Source: Uliginosibacterium aquaticum
GTDB lineage: Bacteria > Pseudomonadota > Gammaproteobacteria > Burkholderiales > Rhodocyclaceae
Assembly: GCF_012972705.2 (NCBI RefSeq)
Contig: NZ_JABCSC020000003.1
Span: forward strand, 310,001 to 374,000
DNA length: 64,000 nt
Direction: 5' to 3'
The position numbers were made by a program, and so were the translations under genes. The notes under the pieces were generated by a model. The model was not told where the DNA came from. It was given only the letters and a program-made list of their open reading frames with translations, and searched no databases. Shown here one piece after another: positions 25,280 to 34,617 of this stretch. How positions within the stretch are numbered: the first letter of the stretch is position 1; each line of letters opens with the position of its first letter.

Positions 25280-26333
25280 GGCAAAGTTTCCGGATCAAGC
25301 TGCGAGGGTAGAAAACAAACTGACCGAGGCTGTGACGGTTCAGCACGGCATGATCGAGCAGAGCCGGCAGCAGGATGGCCAGGATCAGCGCCAGCCAGGG
25401 AGAATCGCTGCGGCTGGCAATGGCGTGCTGGAGCATCGGGTGCAGCACCATGATCGGCAGGCTGCTGCGGCCCAGCCAGGCGGCGGCCGCAAAACCGCCC
25501 AGCGCGTGGCGGGCCAGCAGCAGGCAGCTGAGGGTGCCAGCGAGAGCGGCCAGGGCGGTCCAGGCCGGAGTCGGGCCGATCTGGGCGTGGGCCAGCTCGA
25601 GGGTCCACGGCAGCAACTGGCGCGCCGACTGGCTGAAGGCCAGCGCCCACAGTGGCAAGAGCAGGGCCAGCAGCCACAGTACCGGGGTGCTCCGGGCTGG
25701 CCAGGCAATCCAGGCGCGCCCGAGCAGGATGAAACCGCTGATGAAGGGCACCACATTGGCCGACCAGGGCAGCAGGGCGTTTGATCCGGCGCCGTGCCAG
25801 GTCATCTGCTTGAGCGGCGGACTCTTGTCGACCTCGCCGAGGCAGGCGGCTCCGATGCCGATCAGCAGCAGCGCGCAGGCGCTGAGCCAGCTCGCCTGGC
25901 GGGCGGGGCGCTGCTCGCAGAAGTGGATCAGCGGCCAGGCCAGCAGCATGCCCAGAGCCAGGGCGGGCAGGAACCACAGAGTATCGACGCGCAGGCTGGT
26001 AGCCGTGCCGTACAGGATGCCCAGCAGCACATGCAGCAGGCGCGGCTGCGGGGTCGGCACGAAGTTGCCGTCCAGGCCGAGCGCCAGTGGCAGGAAGGCC
26101 AGCGACACGATGCCGTAGATCCACACCAGCGAGCCGATCCGGACCAGCCACTGGCGCGGGCTGAGATCGCACAGGGTGAGGCCGGCGATGGCGAAGAACA
26201 TCGGCATGTGAAAGGAATAGATCAGCCCGCGTAGTGCGCCATAGCCGACCAGCGGGCTGTGGCCGAGCACCACCAGTACCACGCCGAGGCCCTTGGCTAC
26301 ATCGATCCACTGCTGGCGCGGGCGGCTGCTCAT
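25266..26333 (-). CDS. Acyltransferase 3 family membrane protein (third of three)
   Basis: A 355-residue polytopic protein with WIDVAKGLGVVLVVLGHSP at the N-terminus and YSFHMPMFFAIAGLTL, the same architecture as its downstream neighbour. The ATG at 26333 overlaps the stop of the GT2 gene. The longer open frame upstream belongs to other frames. Its first helix resembles that at 24266-25279 and its middle differs, so the two may be old duplicates with different donors or acceptors. Confidence 0.83.
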   Translation of the reverse strand: MSSRPRQQWIDVAKGLGVVLVVLGHSPLVGYGALRGLIYSFHMPMFFAIAGLTLCDLSPRQWLVRIGSLVWIYGIVSLAFLPLALGLDGNFVPTPQPRLLHVLLGILYGTATSLRVDTLWFLPALALGMLLAWPLIHFCEQRPARQASWLSACALLLIGIGAACLGEVDKSPPLKQMTWHGAGSNALLPWSANVVPFISGFILLGRAWIAWPARSTPVLWLLALLLPLWALAFSQSARQLLPWTLELAHAQIGPTPAWTALAALAGTLSCLLLARHALGGFAAAAWLGRSSLPIMVLHPMLQHAIASRSDSPWLALILAILLPALLDHAVLNRHSLGQFVFYPRSLIRKLCHGAP

Positions 26334-27349
26334 GCGGCCTCCCCGTTGCAGGCCGGCAGGGGATAGGCAGGGCTGGTGCCGAGACGACCGCTTTCGCCAT
26401 CGTGGCGGGCCGCCTTGAGCAGGTGCAGGCGTTGCGGGCGCCCCAGTGCCAGTGCATAGGCCTGCAGGATCAGCCAGAAGAGCAGGCGATTGGTGCGCAT
26501 GACGAGGCCCGGCCTGCCGCTGCGCTGCTGCTCGAGGTGCGAGCGATTGCGGAACTCGTAGTACATGCGCATGTCGCTGCTGCCGGTCAGCAGGGCCACG
26601 AACACGTTCGGATAGTTGGCGGCGGCGTGGCCGGACTGATCGACGTCCACGATCTGCGCCTGCCGGTCGAGCACGATGCGGCCACCGGCGTCGGTGAGAC
26701 GCAGGGTCCATTCGATATCGTCGTTGTAGAGCACGTAATCGGCACGCGGCAGGCCGATGCTCTCGGGCACGGCGCGGTGGAACAGCAGGCCGCCCCACGG
26801 CCCCCAGCGCACTTCGCCGCCCTGTGACTGTGGTGCGCTGCGGCGGCCCAGATGGCGCAGCAGCTTGTGGCCGATATCGGCCACATGAAAACCCAGGTAG
26901 CTGCTGCGCTCGCGCTGTTGCTGCGCCAGCGAGCCGGCCACGTAATGCTCGGGGCGGAAGGCCAGCACGGCCGAACGCGCCGGCGCGGCCGGCATGCCCT
27001 GCGCGGTGTAGGTGGCTAGCAGGCTCGCGAGGCAGCCCGCTGCCAGCACATTGTCATCGTCGAGCAAGCAGATGAAGCTTGCCGGGCGGGTCAGCGCCGC
27101 ACGTATGCCGGCCGCGAAGCCGCCGGCCGAGCCGAGATTGGTGCTGTGATGGATGAGTTGCACGCGGCTGTCGAACTCGGCTGCGATGCGCCCGGCGAGG
27201 CCCGGCGCGGCGGCGTTATCCACCACCGTCACGCCGCCTGCGCCCTCGCTCAGGGCGGCGCTGATCACCTGGCGCAGCAGCACCCAGCGCTCGCCGTAAG
27301 TCACGGTGACGACTTCGACTTCGCCGGGCGAGAGCGGCGCCGGCTTCAT
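26330..27349 (-). CDS. GT2-family glycosyltransferase, rhamnosyl/galactofuranosyl-transferase-like
   Basis: A 339-residue GT-A enzyme: VEVVTVTYGERWVLLRQVISAAL at the N-terminus, NLGSAGGFAAGI for nucleotide binding, the DxD-like LLDDDNVL, and YNDDIEWTLRL as the catalytic-base region. This pattern is seen in GlfT2/rhamnosyltransferase-like GT2 proteins. It has no membrane helix. It overlaps the neighbouring genes at both ends by four bases. The sugar is unknown. Confidence 0.85.
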   Translation of the reverse strand: MKPAPLSPGEVEVVTVTYGERWVLLRQVISAALSEGAGGVTVVDNAAAPGLAGRIAAEFDSRVQLIHHSTNLGSAGGFAAGIRAALTRPASFICLLDDDNVLAAGCLASLLATYTAQGMPAAPARSAVLAFRPEHYVAGSLAQQQRERSSYLGFHVADIGHKLLRHLGRRSAPQSQGGEVRWGPWGGLLFHRAVPESIGLPRADYVLYNDDIEWTLRLTDAGGRIVLDRQAQIVDVDQSGHAAANYPNVFVALLTGSSDMRMYYEFRNRSHLEQQRSGRPGLVMRTNRLLFWLILQAYALALGRPQRLHLLKAARHDGESGRLGTSPAYPLPACNGEAA

Positions 27350-28416
27350 GTCAGGGCTGCCAGCAGTTGGCTGGCGGCATCGCGCCAGCGCCAGTGCGTG
27401 GCCTGAGCCAGGCTGCGATCGTGCGCAGCCTGGAGCCAGGCCTCGTCGCGCAGACTCTGCTGCAGGAGGGTGGACAGCGCCTGGGCATCACCGGCCGGAA
27501 AGTAGCGTGCGGCACTGCCGCACACTTCCGGGATCGACGCCGCATTGGCCGCAATCACCGGGCAGCCCAAGGCCATCGCTTCGGCAGCGGGCAGGCCGAA
27601 GCCTTCGTAATAGGACGGGAAGACGAAGCAGGCGGCGTGCTCGTAGAGCGCGCGCAGCTCGCCATCCGTGACATAGCCGACATGGCGCACGAAGCCGGGC
27701 AGGCTGGCGCCGGCGAAGATGCGCGGATCGGTGCCGCCGGCAATCACCACATCGAAGCCGCAGTCTGCCCCAAGCAATTCCACGGCGCGCACCAGGGTGG
27801 CAAAACCCTTGTGCGGCACCATGCTGCTCACGGCCAGCACATACGGCCGACCGAGCAGCGCACGGCGCTCCAGCAGGCCGGCATCGGCCGCCACCCGCAG
27901 CATGTGCTCACCGCTCTCGGCCAGCACCCGGATCTTGTCGGCGCGCACATGGTAGGCCGCGGCAATGGCGCGGGCCGAGAACTGCGACACGGTCAGCACC
28001 CGCGGAGCGATGCAGCCCAGCCAGGGCATCAGGCAGCGATACCAGAGGCGAAAGGCGCGGCCATAGGATTCCGGCACCTGCGCCGGGGCGGCATCGTGGA
28101 GGGTCACGATCTGCTGCCGCTTGAACAGTGGCGCGGCGTTGCACAGGCTCAGCAGTGGCAGGCCACGGGCGGCCAGCGGCAGCTCAAGTTGCTCCCACTG
28201 CAGACCCTGGCGCCGACCGCAGGTTTCCACGGCGAGATGACGGAAACTGGCGCTCACGCCCTGCGGCACCAGGATGCGAAAACGCAGCGTGGGATGCGGC
28301 TGTTCCTCCAGCAAATCATCGAGTGCGCGCAGCAGTTCGAAAGCGAAGCGGTCCACCCCGGTCGGGCGGCGGCCGAGGAAGCGGCCGTTGATGAGGATCT
28401 CGCGGGCCTCAGGCAT
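27346..28416 (-). CDS. GT4-family glycosyltransferase
   Basis: A 356-residue GT-B enzyme. The N-terminus ILINGRFLGRRPTGVDRFAFELLRAL is typical of mannosyltransferase-like GT4 proteins. The donor domain has YVLAVSSMVPHKGFATLVRA, VVIAGGTDPRIF and the acidic motif FPSYYEGFGLPAAEAMALGCPVIAAN. The ATG at 28416 is preferred because the fold starts there. It overlaps the heptosyltransferase-like gene by eight bases. Confidence 0.88.
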   Translation of the reverse strand: MPEAREILINGRFLGRRPTGVDRFAFELLRALDDLLEEQPHPTLRFRILVPQGVSASFRHLAVETCGRRQGLQWEQLELPLAARGLPLLSLCNAAPLFKRQQIVTLHDAAPAQVPESYGRAFRLWYRCLMPWLGCIAPRVLTVSQFSARAIAAAYHVRADKIRVLAESGEHMLRVAADAGLLERRALLGRPYVLAVSSMVPHKGFATLVRAVELLGADCGFDVVIAGGTDPRIFAGASLPGFVRHVGYVTDGELRALYEHAACFVFPSYYEGFGLPAAEAMALGCPVIAANAASIPEVCGSAARYFPAGDAQALSTLLQQSLRDEAWLQAAHDRSLAQATHWRWRDAASQLLAALT

Positions 28417-29644
28417 GAGCGGCCTCCGCCTGCTCGCCGAGGCTGGCTTCGATGGCTGCGAAAACGGCGCTGGCCGGGGTTTCCCGCAGGCAGGCCATGC
28501 TTGCGCAGCCGGCGGGCAGGAAGCACGGAGCGCAGGCTTTGGGGGTGGTGACGATGCGGCTGTGGCGAGCTGCCGGGCGCCAGCTGCCGTCCATGATGCC
28601 GGGATAGATGCCGACGACCGGAATGGCGTGTGCGGCGGCAAGATGGGTGCCCATCGAGTCGAGGCCGACGAACAGACGGGCCTGGGCGATGCAGCCGGCA
28701 AGGCGCGTGAAATCGAGCTGGCCGGCGAGGCTCACGGCCGCTGCTGGGACGCGTGCGGCAATGCGTTGCGCCAGGGCTTCTTCCGCCGGGCCGAAGCCGA
28801 GCAGCACGATGCGCTCGCCACGCGCGGCACAGGCCAGGGCCAGTTCATGCCAGGCGGGTTCCGGCCATTGTTTGTGCGCGCCACCGGCGCCAACGTGAAA
28901 ACACAGGAAGGGCGAGTGAATGCCGGCCGCCTGCAGCAGCTCGCGGCTGCGTGCGAGTGCCGTGGCTGGCAGTGGGCAGGAGGTTTGCAGATGGCCCAGA
29001 TGCGGGCGGCAGGCCGGTATCTGAGCAAGCAGGCGGCGATGCCACTCGAGGATGTGCTGGCCGGCGCAGTCCCATTCACGCGCATGGCTCAGTAGGCCGC
29101 CAAAGCCGCCGCTGGCCCAGCCCAGGCGCAGCGGGATGCGGGCACTGGCGAGCAGCGGGATGCTGTTGGGGAAGTAGGCGTAGAGATCGATGGCCAGCGC
29201 GTAGTGGTTGGCGCGGAGGGTCTGCAGAAGCGTGCGGCGCGCGCCAAGGTAGCGCAGCAGGCGGCGCCATAGCGGCCCACCTGCGCGGTCCAGCTTCCAG
29301 TGGGTCAGGCTGTGGATCTGGCCCAGCTCGGGGTGCTCGGCCAGCAGGTGGGCCGCGGCCGGATGGACCAGGAAATCGATGCGCGCGGCCGGGAAGGCTG
29401 CACGCAGCACCGGGATGGCGGCGCTGGCATAAATCAGGTCGCCGATGTGGGCCTGCATGCAGAGCAGGATGCGGTCGGGGGCGAGGCTGGCCGGCATGGG
29501 CCGGGCGAGGCTTCGCGAGAGGCCGGTGAGGGCATCGATCAGGCGCATCGCGGTGCGCAGCAGCGGGTTGAAGAACAGGTAACGGCCGCAGGCGAGGCCG
29601 GGGCGGGTGACGCTGGGCGTGGGCAGCGGGACGGAGGCCGTCAT
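28409..29644 (-). CDS. GT9-family (heptosyltransferase-like) glycosyltransferase
   Basis: A 411-residue protein of the ADP-heptose:LPS heptosyltransferase fold: ILLCMQAHIGDLIYASAAIPVLRAAFP, a central FLCFHVGAGGAHKQWPEPAWHELALA and VGLDSMGTHLAAAHAIPVVGIYPG. A Cys-rich segment (CAPCFLPAGCASMAC) near the C-terminus is common in this family. GT9 enzymes usually act in LPS core synthesis, so its place in an exopolysaccharide operon suggests a heptose or an unusual hexose in the repeat, or shared use with LPS. About 45 extra N-terminal residues precede the fold; a later start at the M before RLIDAL is possible. Confidence 0.84.
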   Translation of the reverse strand: MTASVPLPTPSVTRPGLACGRYLFFNPLLRTAMRLIDALTGLSRSLARPMPASLAPDRILLCMQAHIGDLIYASAAIPVLRAAFPAARIDFLVHPAAAHLLAEHPELGQIHSLTHWKLDRAGGPLWRRLLRYLGARRTLLQTLRANHYALAIDLYAYFPNSIPLLASARIPLRLGWASGGFGGLLSHAREWDCAGQHILEWHRRLLAQIPACRPHLGHLQTSCPLPATALARSRELLQAAGIHSPFLCFHVGAGGAHKQWPEPAWHELALACAARGERIVLLGFGPAEEALAQRIAARVPAAAVSLAGQLDFTRLAGCIAQARLFVGLDSMGTHLAAAHAIPVVGIYPGIMDGSWRPAARHSRIVTTPKACAPCFLPAGCASMACLRETPASAVFAAIEASLGEQAEAAHA

Positions 29645-31068
29645 GCGAAGACCCCGTCACTGGCCATCACCGGCCTTGCCTGCGGAGTACGGCGCGGTAC
29701 ATACAGCAAGGCCGGGCAGCAGGCGATGGCGCACAGGAGGTAGAACATCACGCCCAGATCGAAGACCGAGGCGACCAGGCTGGCGATGATCAGCGCTGCC
29801 AGCACGCCGTGGCGCGCGGCGATGACCAGCGCACGCTGGGTGGCATCGATGCCGGCCGGCAGTTTCGCCAGCAGCACGCGGGCGAGGAAGGCCAGAAACA
29901 GCAGGCTGCCGGGCAGGCCCACGTTGGACACCAGTACCATTGGCAGGCTCGAGGCGCGGGCGCTGCCCATGCCGGCACCGAGTCCCCAGGTATCGAGGAA
30001 GGCCTGCCAGGAAATCTGGTTCCATTCCCCGCGTTCGATTGCCGAGGAGGAGCTGGATTTGTAGAGCAGGGTGTTTTCGATGATGTCCCAGGCCTGCTCG
30101 CGCACGGCCGGCAGCAGGGCCAGGATGGCGCCGATCACGAGCGCCGCCGCGAGGCCGAGGCCCAGGTAATGCCACAGATGGGTGTGCCCGCCCGGGCGCC
30201 AGCCCTCGCAGAAAGAGATCACCAGAACCAGCGCGGCATACACGCCGAGGCCGCCGTAGCCGGCACTGGAGGTGGCCAGCAGCAGGGCCAGCAGGCTGCC
30301 CAAGGCGAGCGGCCCGCTCAGCCGCGGCCAGCAGCGCTCGCGCCACAGCACGTAGCAGAAGGCCATCAGCGGCAGGGTGAAGCCGGCGAAGGCAGAGGCT
30401 TCCGGGAAGGTGCCGTTGATGCGTTTCACATTGCCGAAGGCCGCCTCCGGCATGAAGGCGAAGTTCGCCGTCTGCAGTGGTTCGAGCAGATTGCCAAGGC
30501 CGCTGTAATAGCCGCCCAGATCAACCACGGCGGCGATCAGATTGAGCCCGGCCAGCCACAGCATGGCGCGCCCGGCGCGCTCCAGTCCGCCTTCGAGGCG
30601 CAGGAAGACCAGGGCCACCGCGAACACCACCAGCTCACCGGCCGCATACACGCTCTGGGTGATGTTGCCAGAGCCCGGCGCGAGGGTTTCGACCGGGACG
30701 GCGCCGAGCACCACGCTTGCGCGGTTCATCGACACTACGTCCACCTCGCCGCCGAACAGGCGCGGCAGCACCGCCGCCGATACAAAGCCCCACACCACCA
30801 GCAGTAACAACGGGAAGCCGGGCTGGCGCGGTGCCATTGCCTCGAACATGCTGTGCAGGTGGCCGAACTTCAGCACACATAGCGCCAGCAGCAGCAGCAC
30901 CGCGAAACCGGGCGCTACCGTGGCGCCGCCCAGCGCCGGCAGACTGAAGGCCGCACTGCCAGCGAACACACAGGCCACGATCTGCAGGCTCAGCAGGCGC
31001 TCGGGGGCCGACCACAGCAGGCCGGCTCCCAGCAGCATGAACACGACGCCGATCCATTCGAGGCTCAT
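29641..31068 (-). CDS. O-antigen ligase/polymerase-type membrane protein (Wzy candidate)
   Basis: A 475-residue protein with about 11-12 hydrophobic helices and a large periplasmic loop containing NTLLYKSSSSSAIERGEWNQISWQAFLDTWGLGAGMGSARASS. The pattern of a loop with W..A...F...P.LG.G.G..... is that of the Wzy_C/O-antigen ligase superfamily. It lies beside a flippase and glycosyltransferases, so it is the likely repeat-unit polymerase. It overlaps the next gene by four bases. WaaL-type ligase activity is the alternative. Confidence 0.8.
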   Translation of the reverse strand: MSLEWIGVVFMLLGAGLLWSAPERLLSLQIVACVFAGSAAFSLPALGGATVAPGFAVLLLLALCVLKFGHLHSMFEAMAPRQPGFPLLLLVVWGFVSAAVLPRLFGGEVDVVSMNRASVVLGAVPVETLAPGSGNITQSVYAAGELVVFAVALVFLRLEGGLERAGRAMLWLAGLNLIAAVVDLGGYYSGLGNLLEPLQTANFAFMPEAAFGNVKRINGTFPEASAFAGFTLPLMAFCYVLWRERCWPRLSGPLALGSLLALLLATSSAGYGGLGVYAALVLVISFCEGWRPGGHTHLWHYLGLGLAAALVIGAILALLPAVREQAWDIIENTLLYKSSSSSAIERGEWNQISWQAFLDTWGLGAGMGSARASSLPMVLVSNVGLPGSLLFLAFLARVLLAKLPAGIDATQRALVIAARHGVLAALIIASLVASVFDLGVMFYLLCAIACCPALLYVPRRTPQARPVMASDGVFA

Positions 31069-31076
31069 CGTGTGTC

Positions 31077-32018
31077 CTAACGGATGGACAGCACCCGTTC
31101 GGGGTGCAGGCGACCGAGGCCAGCATCAACGAGGGCCTGGAAATTGCCGCGCAGGCGGCCGGTGTAATCCTTGCGGCGATTCAGACGCAGCGAGTTGAAC
31201 AGATTCGAAGCCAGGTTGCGGGCCGCCAGGCGGGCGCCGAAGCTGGTCCGCATGCTGCCCTTGCGAATCAGGTAAACCGGATTGGCGATCTGCGAATAGC
31301 CAAAGCGCAGGCCGCTGGTGCGCGCGCCCTGAACCCCCATGTGCACCCCGCGGCAAGCCGGCTCGCACACCAGCTTGCCGTAGCGGCGGGCGCGGCCGGC
31401 AAAGTCGATGTCTTCCTGCCAGCCGTAGAGTGGCAGCTTCTCGTCGAAGCGCTGGGTAATCGCAATGGGGCCACGATAGGCCATGTTGCAGCCATAGAGG
31501 CCGTCGACCAGCTCGGTCAGCTGCTTGCCGTGGGCCCAGTGGGATTCCGGCGCACGCTTGCCGAGCAGGTAATCGCGGGCGGTCTGCTCGTCGTAACCAC
31601 TGGAGTGGATGCCATCGGCGAGCAAGTTGCCGCACAGGCCGACCACCTCTGCTGACTGCGCGAAGCGCTCGGCGCAGCACACCAGCCAGTTGCTGGCCGG
31701 GCGGAAGTCATCATCGAAGAACACCACGAACCAGTCTGCCGGTTTGAGCTCTTCAACCAGCCCGGCGAGGCGATCGAGGCCGGCGTTGCGTTGCAGGGTC
31801 AGGCCGGCGCGCCCGCACACGAGAACTTCTGCCTGTCCGCCGTGTACCAACGGATGGCTGCCCAGGCCCGCCACGTCGGCCGCGTCGGCGCCCACCACCA
31901 GGGTGCGCAGCGGCAGATGGCTCTGCGCCGCGATGTAGCCGAGCAGGTTGGCGGTTTCGACCGGACGGCCCTTGGTGGCGACGATCACGAAGGCTTGTGG
32001 CAGCGGGTTCTGGATCAT
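31077..32018 (-). CDS. GT2-family glycosyltransferase
   Basis: A 313-residue GT-A protein: AFVIVATKGRPVETANLLGYIAAQ at the N-terminus, LQRNAGLDRL, the metal-binding FFDDDFRP and WQEDIDFAGRARRYG near the catalytic base. It has no membrane segments. It overlaps the flippase gene by four bases and is followed eight bases later by the polymerase gene. It would extend the lipid-linked repeat; the sugar is unknown. Confidence 0.85.
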   Translation of the reverse strand: MIQNPLPQAFVIVATKGRPVETANLLGYIAAQSHLPLRTLVVGADAADVAGLGSHPLVHGGQAEVLVCGRAGLTLQRNAGLDRLAGLVEELKPADWFVVFFDDDFRPASNWLVCCAERFAQSAEVVGLCGNLLADGIHSSGYDEQTARDYLLGKRAPESHWAHGKQLTELVDGLYGCNMAYRGPIAITQRFDEKLPLYGWQEDIDFAGRARRYGKLVCEPACRGVHMGVQGARTSGLRFGYSQIANPVYLIRKGSMRTSFGARLAARNLASNLFNSLRLNRRKDYTGRLRGNFQALVDAGLGRLHPERVLSIR

Positions 32019-33283
32019 GGGGTTTTCTCGCTTTCAGGATCGAGCAGGCGTTGCAGGATGCCCATGCGCCAACTGGTGAGCAGCAGCATGGCGGCCACCG
32101 CCAGCTCGCCGCCGACACGCGCGGCAGCCATGCCCAATGCGCCCCAGGCAAGGCCGGCCGGGATGGCGCAGAGCAGGCTGAGGCCCGCGCCGAAGAGGGT
32201 CACGCGGGTTAGCAGACCTTCGCGGTGCTGCGGCACCAGCACATAGGCGCCGATGATCTGGTTGATGGCGGCCAGCGGAAACACGATGGCCAGCAGATGC
32301 AGCACCGGGACGCTGGCCTCGAAACCGGCGCCGAAGATCAGGCGCACCACCCAGTGCCCCAGCAGCAGGCTGGCCACGAGGCCTGCGAGGCCGATACCGC
32401 CAAGCAGCAGGGCGGCCTTGCGCACCATGCGGAAGGCCGCGCCCTCGTCGTGCAGGAACAGGGCCGTGATGCGCGGCACGAAGATCTGGCTGGCCGGGCC
32501 CATCACGCTGAGGCCCACACTGACCAGGCGTTCGGCGGCGCCGAAACTACCTACTTCGCTGCCGCTCGAAAGCAGGCTCAGCAGGTAGGTGGAAGAGGCC
32601 ACCAGCAGAGTCGAGCTGCAGGTGTAGATGAACAAGGTGCTGCTGCTGCGCACCAGCGCCAGCCCGGCTGCTGGCGAGAAACGCGCCGGGGAGATCTCGT
32701 GGCGTACCCACCAGTGCGCCAGGGCCAGGGCCAGCACCCCGGAAACCAGCAGGCAGGCCAGCACCACCCAGGCATCGCCGGGCGCGCGCACCAGGCTGAG
32801 GATCGGGATCAGGCTCAGCACGAAGCCCAGCACCTCCAGCTTCACGGTGTGGCGCGGGCGCTCGCTGGCTGTGAAATACCAGCCCAGGTTGTAGGCCGAA
32901 ACGATGCCCAGCAGCACCGCACAGACGCCGATCACCGGGTGGCTGGCGAGGATCGGCGAGGCCAGGGTGGCGACAATGCCGCCACCGAGAGCCAGGGTCG
33001 ACAGCAGGGCGCGTGCTGACACGTGCTGCCAGAAAATGCCGCCATAGCCGCTGCGCGGCGCGGTGGCGATCTCGCGTCCGCCGGCCGCTACGAAGCCCCA
33101 GCTGACGAAGAGCCACACCATGTTCATCAGCGACATGGCGGCCAGCACCTGGGCATAGCCCTCCACACCGAGCACCCGTCCATAGAAGGGGGTGAGGATC
33201 AGCAGGTAGAGGTAGCGCAGTGCATAAGCGAGGTACACGAAGAGCAGATCGGTGTGCTGCGAGGGCAGGGCGCGCGTGTTCAT
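32015..33283 (-). CDS. Wzx-type polysaccharide flippase (MOP superfamily)
   Basis: A 422-residue polytopic protein with about 12 helices, starting LFVYLAYALRYLYLLILTPFYGRVLGVEGYA, a typical Wzx/RfbX N-terminus. It moves the undecaprenyl-linked repeat across the inner membrane. I chose ATG 33283 because the first helix then begins at the usual place. An in-frame ATG at 33346, ten bases after the upstream stop and with GAGG nearby, would add 21 polar residues and is a real alternative. Confidence 0.87.
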   Translation of the reverse strand: MNTRALPSQHTDLLFVYLAYALRYLYLLILTPFYGRVLGVEGYAQVLAAMSLMNMVWLFVSWGFVAAGGREIATAPRSGYGGIFWQHVSARALLSTLALGGGIVATLASPILASHPVIGVCAVLLGIVSAYNLGWYFTASERPRHTVKLEVLGFVLSLIPILSLVRAPGDAWVVLACLLVSGVLALALAHWWVRHEISPARFSPAAGLALVRSSSTLFIYTCSSTLLVASSTYLLSLLSSGSEVGSFGAAERLVSVGLSVMGPASQIFVPRITALFLHDEGAAFRMVRKAALLLGGIGLAGLVASLLLGHWVVRLIFGAGFEASVPVLHLLAIVFPLAAINQIIGAYVLVPQHREGLLTRVTLFGAGLSLLCAIPAGLAWGALGMAAARVGGELAVAAMLLLTSWRMGILQRLLDPESEKTP

Positions 33284-33356
33284 GGCTGGCCGCTCCGCTG
33301 CGTCGGCGCGGCTGGGGTGAAGCAGGCTGGTACTGTGCCCGGACATGGTGCTGGCC

Positions 33357-34610
33357 TCATGGACGCGCGCACGCCGGCGCAGTGGCGGGGCGCTCGAGGC
33401 TGAGCTTGCCGGCACCCTGCACCGCCGGGTAAGCATCCCAGCGCGCGACCAGGGGCCCCTTGGCATCGCGGAACAGATAGGCCATGGCGGCGCCGCTGCC
33501 GCTCTGGGTGCTGAGCGGGCAGACATAGCGCGCCTTGCCGAGCTTGGCGTGGAGATCGCGGAAGGCGTAATAGGCCGGGCGCGGGCGGCTGTTGTTGTCG
33601 GTCAGGCCCATCGGCCCGTCAACCGAATCACGGGTACTGAACCAGCAGGTCGCCTCGGCACCGGTGGCGGCCCCCAGGATCATAGCCCGCGGCAGGTAGG
33701 TGGCCACGGCCTCTTCACTGAGCGGGCCGAGAGGCGATTTCTCGCCGACTCCCCAGCCCCATTCGGTGATCCAGATTTCGGGGCGCTTGCCGAGTTTCTG
33801 ACTGCCGAACTCGCGCAGGCGGCGCATCGCCGAGCCGAAGCTGCGGTCCGGGTCCACCACCTGGTAGGGGCGGGTCCAGTCGGTGTCATAGGTCACGGCG
33901 GTGAGTTCCGGGATGTCGCCGCCGGTATAGGGATGGATCGCGAAGCCATCGATCTGGCGTGTCAGCCCGCGCGCCAGGAAGTGGTAGTGGATGACCCACA
34001 TGTCATCGTCGGTGATGACCCGGATGCTCGGGTCAAAGAGTTTGATGCGGTGGGTGGCCTCATCCACCATGCGCAGGTAGTGATCCACCCAGGGCGAGGG
34101 CGGTGCGCCATTCCAGTTGCCGCCGAACTTGTGGAAGAGATCGTTGTGTGGCTCGTTCCACAACTCGATCACGAAGCGCAGGCCCTGCTTGCGCAGGCGC
34201 CGTGCCATCTCGGCAGCGTAGCGGCCGTAGGCCACTGGATCGGCCGAGTTGCCGGGCTTGGCCGGGGTGTTCGGGTAGGCCAGCGGATTGTCGTAGGCCA
34301 GCAGCATGACCAGCCCGATATCGTGCTGGCGATAGAAATCCAGGCGTTGCTGGAACTCCGGCGGAAAGGCCTGGTACTGCCCCGGCCGCTTTTCGATGTC
34401 GAACCAGGCGACGGTGTCGCGCACCCACTTCACGCCCAGATCGGTGAGCATCGGCAGCTCGGAGAGCGGCTGCCCCTGCGAGAACTTCGCAGTCACGCAC
34501 AGCGTGTCCTCGAAGCGCTCCGGTGCGGCATGGGCGGGGCCGGCCGCTACCAGGCAGCACAGGCCCAGCCAGGCCAGCCAGCCAGCAGGGAGCGAGCGGC
34601 GCTGGTTCAT
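33357..34610 (-). CDS. Secreted glycoside hydrolase, GH39/GH5-like clan A (PslG-like)
   Basis: A 417-residue protein with a signal peptide ending AHA (residue 29) and a TIM-barrel body. The acid/base glutamate is in VIELWNEPHND and the nucleophile glutamate in IWITEWGWGVGE, the E-E pair of clan GH-A. The layout is like the GH39 PslG proteins found in exopolysaccharide operons, which cleave their own polymer in the periplasm. A small C-terminal beta domain follows (about 340-417). Here it would trim, recycle or release the exopolysaccharide. Exact GH family needs profile comparison. Confidence 0.8.
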   Translation of the reverse strand: MNQRRSLPAGWLAWLGLCCLVAAGPAHAAPERFEDTLCVTAKFSQGQPLSELPMLTDLGVKWVRDTVAWFDIEKRPGQYQAFPPEFQQRLDFYRQHDIGLVMLLAYDNPLAYPNTPAKPGNSADPVAYGRYAAEMARRLRKQGLRFVIELWNEPHNDLFHKFGGNWNGAPPSPWVDHYLRMVDEATHRIKLFDPSIRVITDDDMWVIHYHFLARGLTRQIDGFAIHPYTGGDIPELTAVTYDTDWTRPYQVVDPDRSFGSAMRRLREFGSQKLGKRPEIWITEWGWGVGEKSPLGPLSEEAVATYLPRAMILGAATGAEATCWFSTRDSVDGPMGLTDNNSRPRPAYYAFRDLHAKLGKARYVCPLSTQSGSGAAMAYLFRDAKGPLVARWDAYPAVQGAGKLSLERPATAPACARP

Positions 34611-34617
34611 GCACGAC

